Assembly (NCBI RefSeq): GCF_000015565.1
Contig: NC_008786.1
Span: forward strand, 4,266,501 to 4,330,500
Length of the DNA stretch: 64,000 bases
Direction of reading: 5' to 3'
Source of the DNA: Verminephrobacter eiseniae EF01-2
Lineage (GTDB): Bacteria > Pseudomonadota > Gammaproteobacteria > Burkholderiales > Burkholderiaceae_C
Below the pieces are notes generated by a model. That model saw only the letters and a list, made by a program, of their open reading frames with translations. It made no database searches and had not been told where the DNA came from. Shown piece by piece: positions 40,003 to 48,455 of this stretch (position 1 is the stretch's first letter; each line of letters opens with the position of its first letter). The position numbers and the translations under genes are program-made.

Positions 40003-41739
40003 ATGGCCGCTGTCGATACTCCCTCCAAAGAAGCCTCTGCCGTTGCACTTCCCGGACTGGGCAGGGCGTTGATGTCCGCAGGCAAGCTGAGTCAGAAATC
40101 GGCCGAGGACATTTACAAGAAGTCCCAGGCCAACCGCACCAGTTTCATTGCCGAATTGACCGGCTCCGGGGCTGTCTCCGCCGCTGACTTGGCGCATACG
40201 GTGTCGACCGTCTTTGGCGCGCCCCTTCTCGATCTCGATGCCATCGATCCGTCGCGTTTGCCAAAGGATTTGCTGGATAACAAGATATGCAAGACCTGCC
40301 GCGTCGTCGTACTGAGCAAACGCAGTAATCGCCTGATCGTCGCAACGGCAGACCCTACCGACCAGGAAGCGGCTGAAAAAATCAAGTTTGCCACCCAGAT
40401 GGGCGTGGACTGGGTCATCGCGGAATATGACAAACTCAGCCTTCTGGTCGAAGCGATCACCAAATCCGCCAACGAAGCAATGGATACGCTGGTCAGTGGC
40501 GGTGACTTCGAGTTCGACGATATGGCGGTCGAAACTGCCACCGAAGATGCGGCTGTGGCAGCCACGGATGTCGAAGATGCTCCGATCGTCAAGTTTCTGC
40601 ACAAAATGCTGCTGGACGCCTTCAACATGCGCGCGTCCGACCTGCATTTCGAACCCTACGAGCACCAGTACCGCGTCCGCTTCCGCATCGATGGCGAGTT
40701 GCGGGAAATAGCTTCGCCGCCGATTGCGATCAAGGAAAAGCTGGCTTCCCGCATCAAGGTCATTTCGCGCCTGGATATCTCGGAAAAACGCATTCCACAA
40801 GATGGCCGCATGAAGCTGAAAGTCGGCCAGAACCGGGTGATCGACTTCCGGGTCAGCACCTTGCCCACCTTGTTTGGCGAGAAAGTCGTCATCCGTATTC
40901 TGGATCCGAGCAGCGCCAAACTGGGTATCGATGCGCTGGGCTATGAACCGGTGGAGAAAGAGCGGCTACTCCAGGCCATCGGTCGCCCCTACGGCATGAT
41001 TTTGGTCACAGGCCCTACCGGTTCGGGCAAGACCGTGTCACTGTATACCTGTCTGAATCTCCTGAACAAACCGGACGTCAATATCGCGACGGCAGAAGAC
41101 CCTTGCGAAATCAACCTGCCGGGCGTGAATCAGGTAAACGTCAACGAAAAGGCCGGCCTGACATTTGCTGCGGCGCTGCGCTCCTTCCTGCGCCAGGATC
41201 CCGACATCATCATGGTCGGGGAAATACGGGATCTGGAAACTGCCGACATCTCGATCAAGGCGGCACAAACCGGGCACCTGGTGCTGTCCACCCTGCACAC
41301 GAATGACGCGCCGACGACCTTGACACGGATGCGCAACATGGGTATTGCGCCATTCAATATTGCGTCCAGCGTGATTCTGATCACCGCGCAGCGCCTGGCG
41401 CGCAGGCTGTGCCCGATCTGCAAAACCCCGACGGACATACCCCAGGAGACCCTGGTCGATGCGGGATACCAAGAGGAGGAGATCGACGGCTCCTGGGTTA
41501 CTTATGGTCCGGTCGGCTGCAACGCTTGCAACAATGGCTACAAGGGCCGGGTCGGCATTTATCAGGTGATGCCGATCACAGAGGAAATCCAGCGCATCAT
41601 CCTGCGCGATGGCAGCGCCCTGGAGATTGCCGAGCAAGCCCGCATGGAGGGTGTGCGCTCATTGCGCGACGCGGGCCTGTACAAGGCCAAGTTGGGCCTG
41701 ACTTCCCTCGAAGAAGTCCTGGCCGTCACCAACGAATAA
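40003..41739 (+). CDS. pilB: Type IV pilus assembly ATPase PilB
   Basis: A 578-residue secretion ATPase powering pilus extension. An N-terminal MshEN-like domain is followed by the ATPase: ASDLHFEPYEHQYRVRFRIDG, Walker A GPTGSGKT, the Asp box EDPCEINLPGVNQ, Walker B region DIIMVGEIRDLETADI and the His box. A tetracysteine zinc motif (CPIC ... CNAC) precedes the C-terminus. ATG 40003 was chosen as the start of the family-like N-terminus. It forms an operon with pilC and pilD. Confidence 0.95.
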   Translation: MAAVDTPSKEASAVALPGLGRALMSAGKLSQKSAEDIYKKSQANRTSFIAELTGSGAVSAADLAHTVSTVFGAPLLDLDAIDPSRLPKDLLDNKICKTCRVVVLSKRSNRLIVATADPTDQEAAEKIKFATQMGVDWVIAEYDKLSLLVEAITKSANEAMDTLVSGGDFEFDDMAVETATEDAAVAATDVEDAPIVKFLHKMLLDAFNMRASDLHFEPYEHQYRVRFRIDGELREIASPPIAIKEKLASRIKVISRLDISEKRIPQDGRMKLKVGQNRVIDFRVSTLPTLFGEKVVIRILDPSSAKLGIDALGYEPVEKERLLQAIGRPYGMILVTGPTGSGKTVSLYTCLNLLNKPDVNIATAEDPCEINLPGVNQVNVNEKAGLTFAAALRSFLRQDPDIIMVGEIRDLETADISIKAAQTGHLVLSTLHTNDAPTTLTRMRNMGIAPFNIASSVILITAQRLARRLCPICKTPTDIPQETLVDAGYQEEEIDGSWVTYGPVGCNACNNGYKGRVGIYQVMPITEEIQRIILRDGSALEIAEQARMEGVRSLRDAGLYKAKLGLTSLEEVLAVTNE

Positions 41740-41764
41740 CACATGGCATTTACCGGAGGGCAGC

Positions 41765-42988
41765 ATGGCAACCATCACGGCAGCAAAAAGAGAGATCAAG
41801 GAAAAAGTCTTCGAATGGGAAGGCAAGGACCGCAATGGAAAAATCGTCCGCGGCGAGATCCGGGCGGTTGGTGAAAACCAGGTGCAGGCGAGCCTGCGCC
41901 GTCAAGGGGTGCTCTCGACGAAAATCAAGGAGCGCCGCATGCGCTCCGGCAAGAAGGTCAAACCCAAGGATATTGCACTTTTTACCCGGCAATTGGCGAC
42001 CATGATGAAGGCCGGTGTTCCGCTGCTGCAGTCCTTCGACATCGTGGGGCGTGGCTCTACCAACCCCAGTGTCACCAAATTGCTCAATGACATCCGCTCC
42101 GATATCGAGACCGGCACTTCCCTGAGCGGTGCCTTCAGACATTATCCAAAATACTTCAACGAGCTCTACTGCAATCTGGTGGAGGCCGGCGAAACCGCCG
42201 GTATTTTGGAATCCCTGCTGGATCGGCTTGCCACTTACATGGAAAAAACCGAGGCGATCAAGTCACGGATCAAATCGGCCTTGATGTACCCCAGCGCGGT
42301 GCTGTGCGTGGCCTTTGTGGTGGTGTCGCTGATCATGGTTTTCGTGATCCCGGCCTTCAAAGAGGTTTTCACCTCCTTCGGCGCCGATCTTCCGCCGCCC
42401 ACCTTGCTCGTCATGGCCATCAGTGAGACTTTCGTCCACTGGTGGTGGTTGATTTTCGGGGGTGTCGGTGGTGGCATTTTCTTCTTCATGCAGTCCTGGC
42501 GGCGCAATGAGAAATTGCAGAAGTTCATGGATCGCCTGCTGTTGCGCTTGCCGATTTTCGGGGTACTGTTCGAGAAAGCATGCGTTGCGCGCTGGACCCG
42601 AACGCTGTCGACGATGTTTGCCGCCGGGGTTCCGCTCGTGGAGGCGCTGGACTCGGTGGGGGGGGCCGCAGGCAACTCGGTCTACGCGTCGGTAACGGAC
42701 AAGATTCAGCAGGAAGTCTCCACCGGCACCAGTCTCACGGTGGCCATGGGCAACGCCAATATCTTTCCGACGATGGTGCTGCAAATGTGTGCCATTGGTG
42801 AAGAGACCGGTTCCATCGATCACATGCTGGGCAAGGCCGCCGATTTTTACGAGGCAGAAGTCGATACCATGGTGGCGGGCATATCCAGCCTGATGGAGCC
42901 GATCATCATCGTTTTTCTTGGCTGCCTGATCGGCGGCATCGTCATCTCGATGTATCTGCCGATCTTCAAATTGGGACAGGTCGTGTAA
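41765..42988 (+). CDS. pilC: Type IV pilus inner-membrane platform protein PilC
   Basis: A 407-residue GspF/PilC protein with two T2SSF domains: KPKDIALFTRQLATMMKAGVPLLQSFDIV and FEKACVARWTRTLSTMFAAGVPLVEALDSV, each followed by membrane segments. The end is EPIIIVFLGCLIGGIVISMYLPIFKLGQVV. It couples PilB to pilin assembly. GGAGGGCAGC precedes the ATG, and its stop overlaps the pilD start (TAATG). Confidence 0.95.
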   Translation: MATITAAKREIKEKVFEWEGKDRNGKIVRGEIRAVGENQVQASLRRQGVLSTKIKERRMRSGKKVKPKDIALFTRQLATMMKAGVPLLQSFDIVGRGSTNPSVTKLLNDIRSDIETGTSLSGAFRHYPKYFNELYCNLVEAGETAGILESLLDRLATYMEKTEAIKSRIKSALMYPSAVLCVAFVVVSLIMVFVIPAFKEVFTSFGADLPPPTLLVMAISETFVHWWWLIFGGVGGGIFFFMQSWRRNEKLQKFMDRLLLRLPIFGVLFEKACVARWTRTLSTMFAAGVPLVEALDSVGGAAGNSVYASVTDKIQQEVSTGTSLTVAMGNANIFPTMVLQMCAIGEETGSIDHMLGKAADFYEAEVDTMVAGISSLMEPIIIVFLGCLIGGIVISMYLPIFKLGQVV

Positions 42989-43872
42989 TGCTTGCGGGCC
43001 TGTGGCTGGACGCGGCATTGGGCGGCGTGATCGGTCTGCTTTTCGGCAGCTTTTTGAATGTGGTCATTTACCGCCTGCCGAAGATGATGGAGCGGCAGTG
43101 GGCGGCTGAGTTCGCCCACCGGGATGCCCCGCATCCGGCAGCGCAGGCGCCTGCCGTGCCCGCCGAGGCTGCGCCCGAGCCTTTCAATCTGCTGATTCCC
43201 CGTTCGCGCTGCCCGGCCTGTGGGCATATGCTGCCGTGGTACGAAAATGTCCCGGTGCTGAGCTACCTTGCGCTGCGGGGGCGCTGCTCGGCTTGCCGGG
43301 CGCGCATCAGTGCGCGCTACCCGCTGGTGGAGATCGTGACGGGTGGGTTGTTCTTTTTTTGCATCGAGCGCTGGGGCCTGACAGCGGCTGGCATTGCGTG
43401 GTGCGGCTTTTCTGCCGCCTCGATGGCCTTGGCATGCATCGACTGGGATACCACCCTGTTGCCGGATGACATCACTTTGCCCTTGCTGTGGGCCGGATTG
43501 CTGTCGGCTGCGCTGCAGTGGATCGATCTGCCGCTGTACGACTCGGTGCTGGGGGCGGTTGCAGGGTATTTGTCGCTTTGGCTGGTCTACTGGGGTTTCA
43601 AGTTGGCCACCGGCAAGGAGGGCATGGGCTATGGCGACTTCAAGCTGTTCGCCGCTTTGGGGGCCTGGTTTGGCTGGCAAGCGTTGGTGCCCATCATTTT
43701 GCTGTCTTCGGTGATCGGCGCTGGCGTCGGTATCGCGATGAAGATTTCCAGCCGCTTGCGTGAGGGGGGTTATCTCCCCTTCGGGCCTTTTCTGGTCGGC
43801 GCCGGTCTGACGGCGCTGGTGTTCGGCCCCGGCACCATGCTGGGCCTGGCGCTCGGGCTGCTGGGCCTTTGA
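42988..43872 (+). CDS. pilD: Type IV prepilin peptidase/N-methyltransferase PilD
   Basis: A 294-residue inner-membrane aspartic peptidase. The N-terminal methyltransferase region has GSFLNVVIYRLPKMMERQW and the four cysteines (CPACGHM, CSACRA). The catalytic aspartates lie in IDWDTTLLPDD and the GxGD motif in KEGMGYGDFKLFAALGAWFGW. It cleaves and methylates prepilins, including those of type II secretion. The start is translationally coupled to pilC. Confidence 0.95.
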   Translation: MLAGLWLDAALGGVIGLLFGSFLNVVIYRLPKMMERQWAAEFAHRDAPHPAAQAPAVPAEAAPEPFNLLIPRSRCPACGHMLPWYENVPVLSYLALRGRCSACRARISARYPLVEIVTGGLFFFCIERWGLTAAGIAWCGFSAASMALACIDWDTTLLPDDITLPLLWAGLLSAALQWIDLPLYDSVLGAVAGYLSLWLVYWGFKLATGKEGMGYGDFKLFAALGAWFGWQALVPIILLSSVIGAGVGIAMKISSRLREGGYLPFGPFLVGAGLTALVFGPGTMLGLALGLLGL

Positions 43873-43875
43873 TCC

Positions 43876-44508
43876 ATGCGCCGCAAGCCATCGCGTCCAT
43901 TGCGTGTGGGCCTGACCGGCGGCATTGGCAGCGGCAAGAGCACGGTGGGGCAGATGCTGGCGGCCCTGGGGGCCTGCCTGATCGACGCGGACCAAATTTC
44001 CCGTGAAGTGACGGGGCCGCAGGGCGCCGCGATGGCGGCCATACGCAGCACTTTCGGCGCCGAGTATGTCGACGCCTGCGGTGCGCTCGACCGTGCACGC
44101 ATGCGGCAGTTGGCGTTCAGTCAGCCGCAGGCGCGTGCACGCCTGGAGGGCATCATTCATCCCCTGGTCGCTGCCCATGGCGATTCGCGGGCGCAGCAGG
44201 CGCTGGCAGCGGGGGCCGGGTTGATCGTGCATGACATTCCTTTGCTGGCCGAGTCCGGACCATCCGGGCCATGGGCGCGCCGCCTCGATGCCGTGGTGGT
44301 GGTCGACTGCCTGGCCGAGACCCAGATCGAGCGCGTGATGCGCCGCAGCGGCCTGGCACGCGAGCAGGTGCAGGGCATCATTGCGTCACAGGCCAGCCGC
44401 AGCGCGCGCAGGGCGCTGGCCGATGTGGTGCTTGCCAATGAGGCCGATGGCACGCTGCAACAGCTACAGGCCGAGGTCCGGCAGATGGCTCGTTGGTTCG
44501 GGCTATGA
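43876..44508 (+). CDS. coaE: Dephospho-CoA kinase
   Basis: A 210-residue P-loop kinase catalysing the last step of CoA synthesis. It has Walker A GLTGGIGSGKST, DADQISREVTGP, HPLVAAH and the VVVDCLAETQIERVMRRSGL lid/adenine region. It starts three bases after pilD, in the conserved pilD-coaE-zapD-yacG cluster. Confidence 0.94.
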   Translation: MRRKPSRPLRVGLTGGIGSGKSTVGQMLAALGACLIDADQISREVTGPQGAAMAAIRSTFGAEYVDACGALDRARMRQLAFSQPQARARLEGIIHPLVAAHGDSRAQQALAAGAGLIVHDIPLLAESGPSGPWARRLDAVVVVDCLAETQIERVMRRSGLAREQVQGIIASQASRSARRALADVVLANEADGTLQQLQAEVRQMARWFGL

Positions 44509-44551
44509 TGCGGCCCCGTAGCCGGTTGGTACTTTCAACTTCCCCAGCAGC

Positions 44552-45307
44552 GTGATCCTTTACGAATATCCTTTCAACGAGCGTCTGAGAACTTATTTGC
44601 GGCTCGAGCAGTTGTTGCGCCGCTTGGGGGAACTGGTTTTCCGCGCCTATGCGCTCGACCACCATTTCGCGCTGCTGACGATCTTCGAGATCATGGATGT
44701 GGCTGCCCGGGCGGACCTGAAGTCGGACCTTTTCAAGGATATCGAAAAGCACCGGCAACAGCTCGACAGCTACCGTGGCAACCCTGCGGTCTCGGAGGCT
44801 GCACTCGATGCCGTGCTGGCCCAGCTCGACCAGTGCTTTGCCGCGCTCAAGGCCCAGACCGGCAAATCAGGCCATGCGCTCACCGAGAACGACTGGCTGA
44901 TGGGCATTCGCAGCCGTATCGGTATCCCGGGCGGCACCTGCAGCTTCGATCTGCCGGCCTACCATGCATGGCAGCACCAGCCAGCCGCGCAACGCCAGCA
45001 AGCGCTGGAGCAATGGGCCGGCACGCTGGCGCCGCTGGCCGAGTCGATCGGTTTGCTGCTCAAGCTGCTGCGCGATTCCGGCGTGCCACAGAAGGTCGCC
45101 GCCGAGCGGGGCCAGTTCCAGCAAAACCTGCCGCAGGGCCGCATGTTCCAACTGCTGCGTCTGCGCATCGATCCGGCCTTGGAATTGATCCCGGAAATCA
45201 GCGGCAACCGCTTGATCGTCTCGGTGCGGCTGATGCGCTTGCACGACGATGGGCGCCTGCATGCCTGCGCCGAGGATGCGGCTTTTGAACTCACCCTGTG
45301 TGCCTGA
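44552..45307 (+). CDS. zapD: Cell division protein ZapD
   Basis: A 251-residue FtsZ cross-linking protein. It starts with GTG (VILYEYPFNERLRTYLRLEQLL) and includes HFALLTIFEIMDVAARADLKSDLFKDIEKHRQQL, as in ZapD. The C-terminal beta-domain contains GRMFQLLRLRIDP and NRLIVSVRLMRL. The GTG start is supported because the family begins exactly at this residue. It is cytoplasmic and stabilises the Z ring. Confidence 0.92.
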   Translation: MILYEYPFNERLRTYLRLEQLLRRLGELVFRAYALDHHFALLTIFEIMDVAARADLKSDLFKDIEKHRQQLDSYRGNPAVSEAALDAVLAQLDQCFAALKAQTGKSGHALTENDWLMGIRSRIGIPGGTCSFDLPAYHAWQHQPAAQRQQALEQWAGTLAPLAESIGLLLKLLRDSGVPQKVAAERGQFQQNLPQGRMFQLLRLRIDPALELIPEISGNRLIVSVRLMRLHDDGRLHACAEDAAFELTLCA

Positions 45308-45327
45308 CTTGTGCAGGACGACGATCG

Positions 45328-45549
45328 ATGACCCACTCCCGCAGCACCGATGCCCGAGAGCGCATCGTCCGCTGTCCCGGCTGCCGCGGTGACAGCGTGT
45401 ACGGCCCCGGCAACGCTTACCGGCCCTTTTGCAGCCAACGCTGCAAACTGGCAGACCTGGGGGCCTGGGCCAGCGAGCAGTTCCGTATGCCGGCCCAAGA
45501 CCCCCCGGACAACCCGCCGGACGATGCAGACCCTGGGCGGGCGCACTGA
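45328..45549 (+). CDS. yacG: DNA gyrase inhibitor YacG
   Basis: A 73-residue zinc protein with VRCPGCRGD and RPFCSQRCKLADLGAWASEQFRMP, the paired CxxC/CxxxC zinc ligands. The acidic end is DPPDNPPDDADPG. In E. coli it binds GyrB and inhibits gyrase. ATG 45328 has AGGACGA upstream. It follows zapD by 20 bases. Confidence 0.92.
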   Translation: MTHSRSTDARERIVRCPGCRGDSVYGPGNAYRPFCSQRCKLADLGAWASEQFRMPAQDPPDNPPDDADPGRAH

Positions 45550-45582
45550 ATCAGAACCAGTGCCGGCGGCGATCACCAGCCA

Positions 45583-46050
45583 TCATTTTGGCGCGGCATC
45601 GGCAACGACCCGTTGCCCGCGCTCCCCGGCCAGCCATTGCAGCACCGGATAGGCGCCGGGCAGCACCGGGCCCACGGTCAGCGGCAGTTGCTGCCAGGCC
45701 ATGGTCTGGCCCTCGCGCATCTCGAACGTCCCTGTCCAGGCCAGCACCTTGCACCAGTGCAGGCGCACCAGCGCGTGCGGGTAGTCGTGCTCGGTGACCT
45801 TGCAGACGCTGACCGGGCCTATGGTCACGCCGAGCTCTTCGATCAGTTCACGGCGCAGCGCTTGCGCTACCGTCTCGCCCGCCTCCAGCTTGCCGCCGGG
45901 AAACTCCCAATAACCCGCATAGGGCTTGCCCGGAGGACGGGTGGACAGGAGCATCGCACCATCGGCGCGCAGCAAGATGCCCACGGCCACTTCGGTGCGC
46001 CTGCGCCCGGATGGGCCCGCAGGGGTTTCAGCCGCCATGGCGTCCGGCAT
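45583..46050 (-). CDS. mutT: NUDIX hydrolase MutT (8-oxo-dGTP diphosphatase)
   Basis: A 155-residue protein with the NUDIX box GGKLEAGETVAQALRRELIEELG and MutT-like surroundings (VGILLRADGAMLLSTRPPGKPYAGYWEFPGG, then KVTEHDYPHALVRLHWCKV). It sanitises oxidised guanine nucleotides. The start at 46050 overlaps the end of the DUF815 ATPase gene by 23 bp; ATG 46038 is an alternative. The end is convergent with yacG. Confidence 0.9.
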   Translation of the reverse strand: MPDAMAAETPAGPSGRRRTEVAVGILLRADGAMLLSTRPPGKPYAGYWEFPGGKLEAGETVAQALRRELIEELGVTIGPVSVCKVTEHDYPHALVRLHWCKVLAWTGTFEMREGQTMAWQQLPLTVGPVLPGAYPVLQWLAGERGQRVVADAAPK

Positions 46051-46930
46051 GGTCGCGCGCAAACTGATGGGCCACACGGCCGCTGCGTGAGCCGCGCTCG
46101 AGCGCCCACTGCAACGCCTCTTGGCGGGCGGCAGCAATGGCCGGCGCCGACAGGCCCAGCGCCGACAGCCACTGGGCGACGATGCTCAGATACTCGTCCT
46201 GGCTGAAGGGGTAGAAGCTCACCCACAGGCCAAAGCGTTCCGAGAGCGAGATCTTCTCCTCCACCGCTTCGCCGGGGTGCACCTCGCCGTCGGCGCCATG
46301 GGTGTGCGCCAGGTTTTCTGCCATGTACTCGGGCAGCAGATGGCGCCGGTTGCTGGTGGCATAGATCAGCACATTGGGCGTGGCCGCCGCCACCGAGCCG
46401 TCCAGCATCGACTTGAGCGCCTTGTAGCCCGGCTCGCCGTCGTCAAAACTCAGGTCGTCGCAAAAGATGATGAATTTCTCCGGCCGTTCAGCCACCACCT
46501 CAACGATGTCGGGCAGGTCCATCAGGTCGGCCTTGTCGACCTCGATCAGGCGCAGGCCCCGGGGCGCGTAGGCGTTCAGACAGGCTTTGATCAGCGAGGA
46601 TTTGCCGGTGCCGCGCGCACCGGTCAGCAGCACATTGTTGGCCGGCCGGCCGGCGACGAACTGCTCGGTGTTGCGCTCGATTTTTTGCTTTTGCGCGTCG
46701 ATTTCCTTGAGCGCAGACAGTTGCAGCGCCGCGACATGGCGCACCGGCTCCAAGGTGCCATGGCCGCTGCTGCGCTTGCGGTAACGCCAGGCCATGCCGG
46801 TGGACCAGTCCGGCGCGTCCAGGGGCTGCGGCAAGATGGATTCGATGCGGGCGATGAGTTGCTCGGCGCGCGCGATCAGATGTTCAAATTTCTGGTTCAT
46901 TGGTGCAGGAGGGGCAGGTTCCGTCTTCAT
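46028..46930 (-). CDS. DUF815 family AAA+ ATPase
   Basis: A 300-residue ATPase with Walker A LLTGARGTGKSSLIKA, Walker B KFIIFCDDLSFDDGE and sensor-like segment PNVLIYATSNRRHLLPEYM. These are typical of DUF815, a family widespread in betaproteobacteria and found between mutT and argJ. Biochemical function is unknown. ATG 46930 is used, while the family start may be the second Met (MNQKFEHLI, 46900); neither has a clear ribosome site. Confidence 0.87.
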   Translation of the reverse strand: MKTEPAPPAPMNQKFEHLIARAEQLIARIESILPQPLDAPDWSTGMAWRYRKRSSGHGTLEPVRHVAALQLSALKEIDAQKQKIERNTEQFVAGRPANNVLLTGARGTGKSSLIKACLNAYAPRGLRLIEVDKADLMDLPDIVEVVAERPEKFIIFCDDLSFDDGEPGYKALKSMLDGSVAAATPNVLIYATSNRRHLLPEYMAENLAHTHGADGEVHPGEAVEEKISLSERFGLWVSFYPFSQDEYLSIVAQWLSALGLSAPAIAAARQEALQWALERGSRSGRVAHQFARDHAGRHGG

Positions 46931-46972
46931 CGACAGCCATCAAAAGCATGGCTTGCGGTTTTCCGGGGGTGT

Positions 46973-48250
46973 TCAGGACCGGTAATCGGCATTGATGCGG
47001 ACATACTCATGGCCGAGGTCGCAGGTCCAGATTTGGTCGAGCGCAGCGCCACGGCCGAGCAGCACGCGCACCGTGATGGCGCTTTGCTGCATCACGCGCT
47101 GGCCGTCCTCCTCGCGGTAGGCCGGGTGGCGCCCTCCTTGCGTGGCCACATGCACATCGTCCAGGTAGAGCTCGATACCGGCCGGGTCCAGGTCTTGGAT
47201 GCCCGCATACCCCACGGCCGCCAGGATGCGGCCCAGGTTCGGGTCGCTGGCGTAGAACGCTGTCTTGACCAGCGGCGAATGGGCAATCGCATAGGCCACC
47301 TGGCGGCATTCGGCGCCGGTCTTGCCGCCCTCGACCCGCACGGTGATGAATTTGGTGGCCCCTTCGCCGTCGCGCACTATGGCCTGCGCCAACTGCTGCG
47401 CAACGGCCAGCATGGCGGCCTTGAGCGCCTGGCCTGCGGCGCTGTCCAGGGCGGTGATGGGCGCGTGCGCGGCCCGGTGCGTGGCCAGCAGCACCAAGGA
47501 GTCGTTGGTCGAGGTGTCGCCATCGATGCTGATGCGGTTGAATGAGGCCTCGGCCAGCTCGTGCAGCAGTGGCTGCAGCAGCGCAGGGTGCAGGCAGGCG
47601 TCGGTGGCGATGAAACCGAGCATGGTGGCCATATTCGGGCGGATCATGCCCGCGCCCTTGCTGATGCCGGTGATGCGCACCGTGGCCCCGGCGATCTGCA
47701 ACTGCGCCGAGCAGGCTTTGGGCCGGGTGTCGGTGGTCATGATGGCTTCGGCGGCGCGCGCCCAGTGCCCCGGCTGCGTGTCGCCGTGGTCCGACTGCGC
47801 GTTGGCCAGGGCGGCGGGCAGGCCGGCGACGATGCGCTCCAGGGGCAGGGGCTCCATGATCACGCCGGTGGAAAACGGCAGGATCTGCTCGGGCGCCAGC
47901 GCCAGCATGTCTGCCAGCGCGCTGCAACTGGCCTTGGCCCGCGCCAGGCCATCGGCTCCGGTACCGGCGTTGGCATTGCCGGTGTTGATCAGCAGCGCGC
48001 GGATGGGCCGGCCGCTGGCCAGGTGGGCGCGGCTGATTTGCACCGGCGCGGCGCAAAAGCGGTTCTGGGTGAAGACGCCGGCCACGCTGGTGCCTTCGTC
48101 GAGCAGGAACAGGGTCAGGTCCTTGCGATCGGCTTTGCGGATTGCGGCCTCGGCAACACCGATGCGCAGGCCGGCAATCGGATACAGGCCGGCACTGGCG
48201 GGGGCAAGAAGATCAACGGGCATGGGGGCTTTCTGCGTCAATGGGGACAT
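46973..48250 (-). CDS. argJ: Bifunctional glutamate N-acetyltransferase/amino-acid acetyltransferase ArgJ
   Basis: A 425-residue Ntn-fold enzyme of the cyclic arginine pathway. Autocleavage and the catalytic threonine lie in [22 protein letters not shown]. Other landmarks are [33 protein letters not shown] and the C-terminal [16 protein letters not shown] and [14 protein letters not shown]. It recycles the acetyl group from ornithine to glutamate. Start 48250 or 48223 (MPVDLLAP) cannot be separated by ribosome sites. The upstream MITE copy ends about 30 bp before the start. Confidence 0.94.
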   Translation of the reverse strand: MSPLTQKAPMPVDLLAPASAGLYPIAGLRIGVAEAAIRKADRKDLTLFLLDEGTSVAGVFTQNRFCAAPVQISRAHLASGRPIRALLINTGNANAGTGADGLARAKASCSALADMLALAPEQILPFSTGVIMEPLPLERIVAGLPAALANAQSDHGDTQPGHWARAAEAIMTTDTRPKACSAQLQIAGATVRITGISKGAGMIRPNMATMLGFIATDACLHPALLQPLLHELAEASFNRISIDGDTSTNDSLVLLATHRAAHAPITALDSAAGQALKAAMLAVAQQLAQAIVRDGEGATKFITVRVEGGKTGAECRQVAYAIAHSPLVKTAFYASDPNLGRILAAVGYAGIQDLDPAGIELYLDDVHVATQGGRHPAYREEDGQRVMQQSAITVRVLLGRGAALDQIWTCDLGHEYVRINADYRS

Positions 48251-48278
48251 GGATCGGAGTCCGTGTCATCGGCGGCTT

Positions 48279-48444
48279 CTAGTGTCGCGTCACCGATCAG
48301 ATGTCGTAGGCTGCGCGCAGCCATCGGAGCGCAGCGCAAGGCGCATCGCGCAGCCCATACCGAGCGTATTGGCAAGCGATGCAACGCCGCGATGCGCTTC
48401 GATGGCCAGCGCAGACCGACAGATGATCGGTGACGCGACACTAG
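48279..48444. mobile_element. 166-bp MITE-like palindromic element, copy 2
   Basis: Perfect 21-bp terminal inverted repeats (CTAGTGTCGCGTCACCGATCA) and long imperfect complementary arms. It agrees with copy 1 at 24051 in 164 of 166 positions by eye. It lies between the secA stop (11 bp away) and the argJ start (28 bp away), both on the minus strand, so it is transcribed if secA messages run on into argJ. Confidence 0.87.
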
Positions 48445-48455
48445 GGGCGGGTCGA

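Noticed and set aside
44552..44557. zapD start moved to a downstream ATG because of the GTG codon
   Set aside because: The family N-terminus (ILYEYPFNER) begins right after this GTG, so a later start would remove conserved residues.
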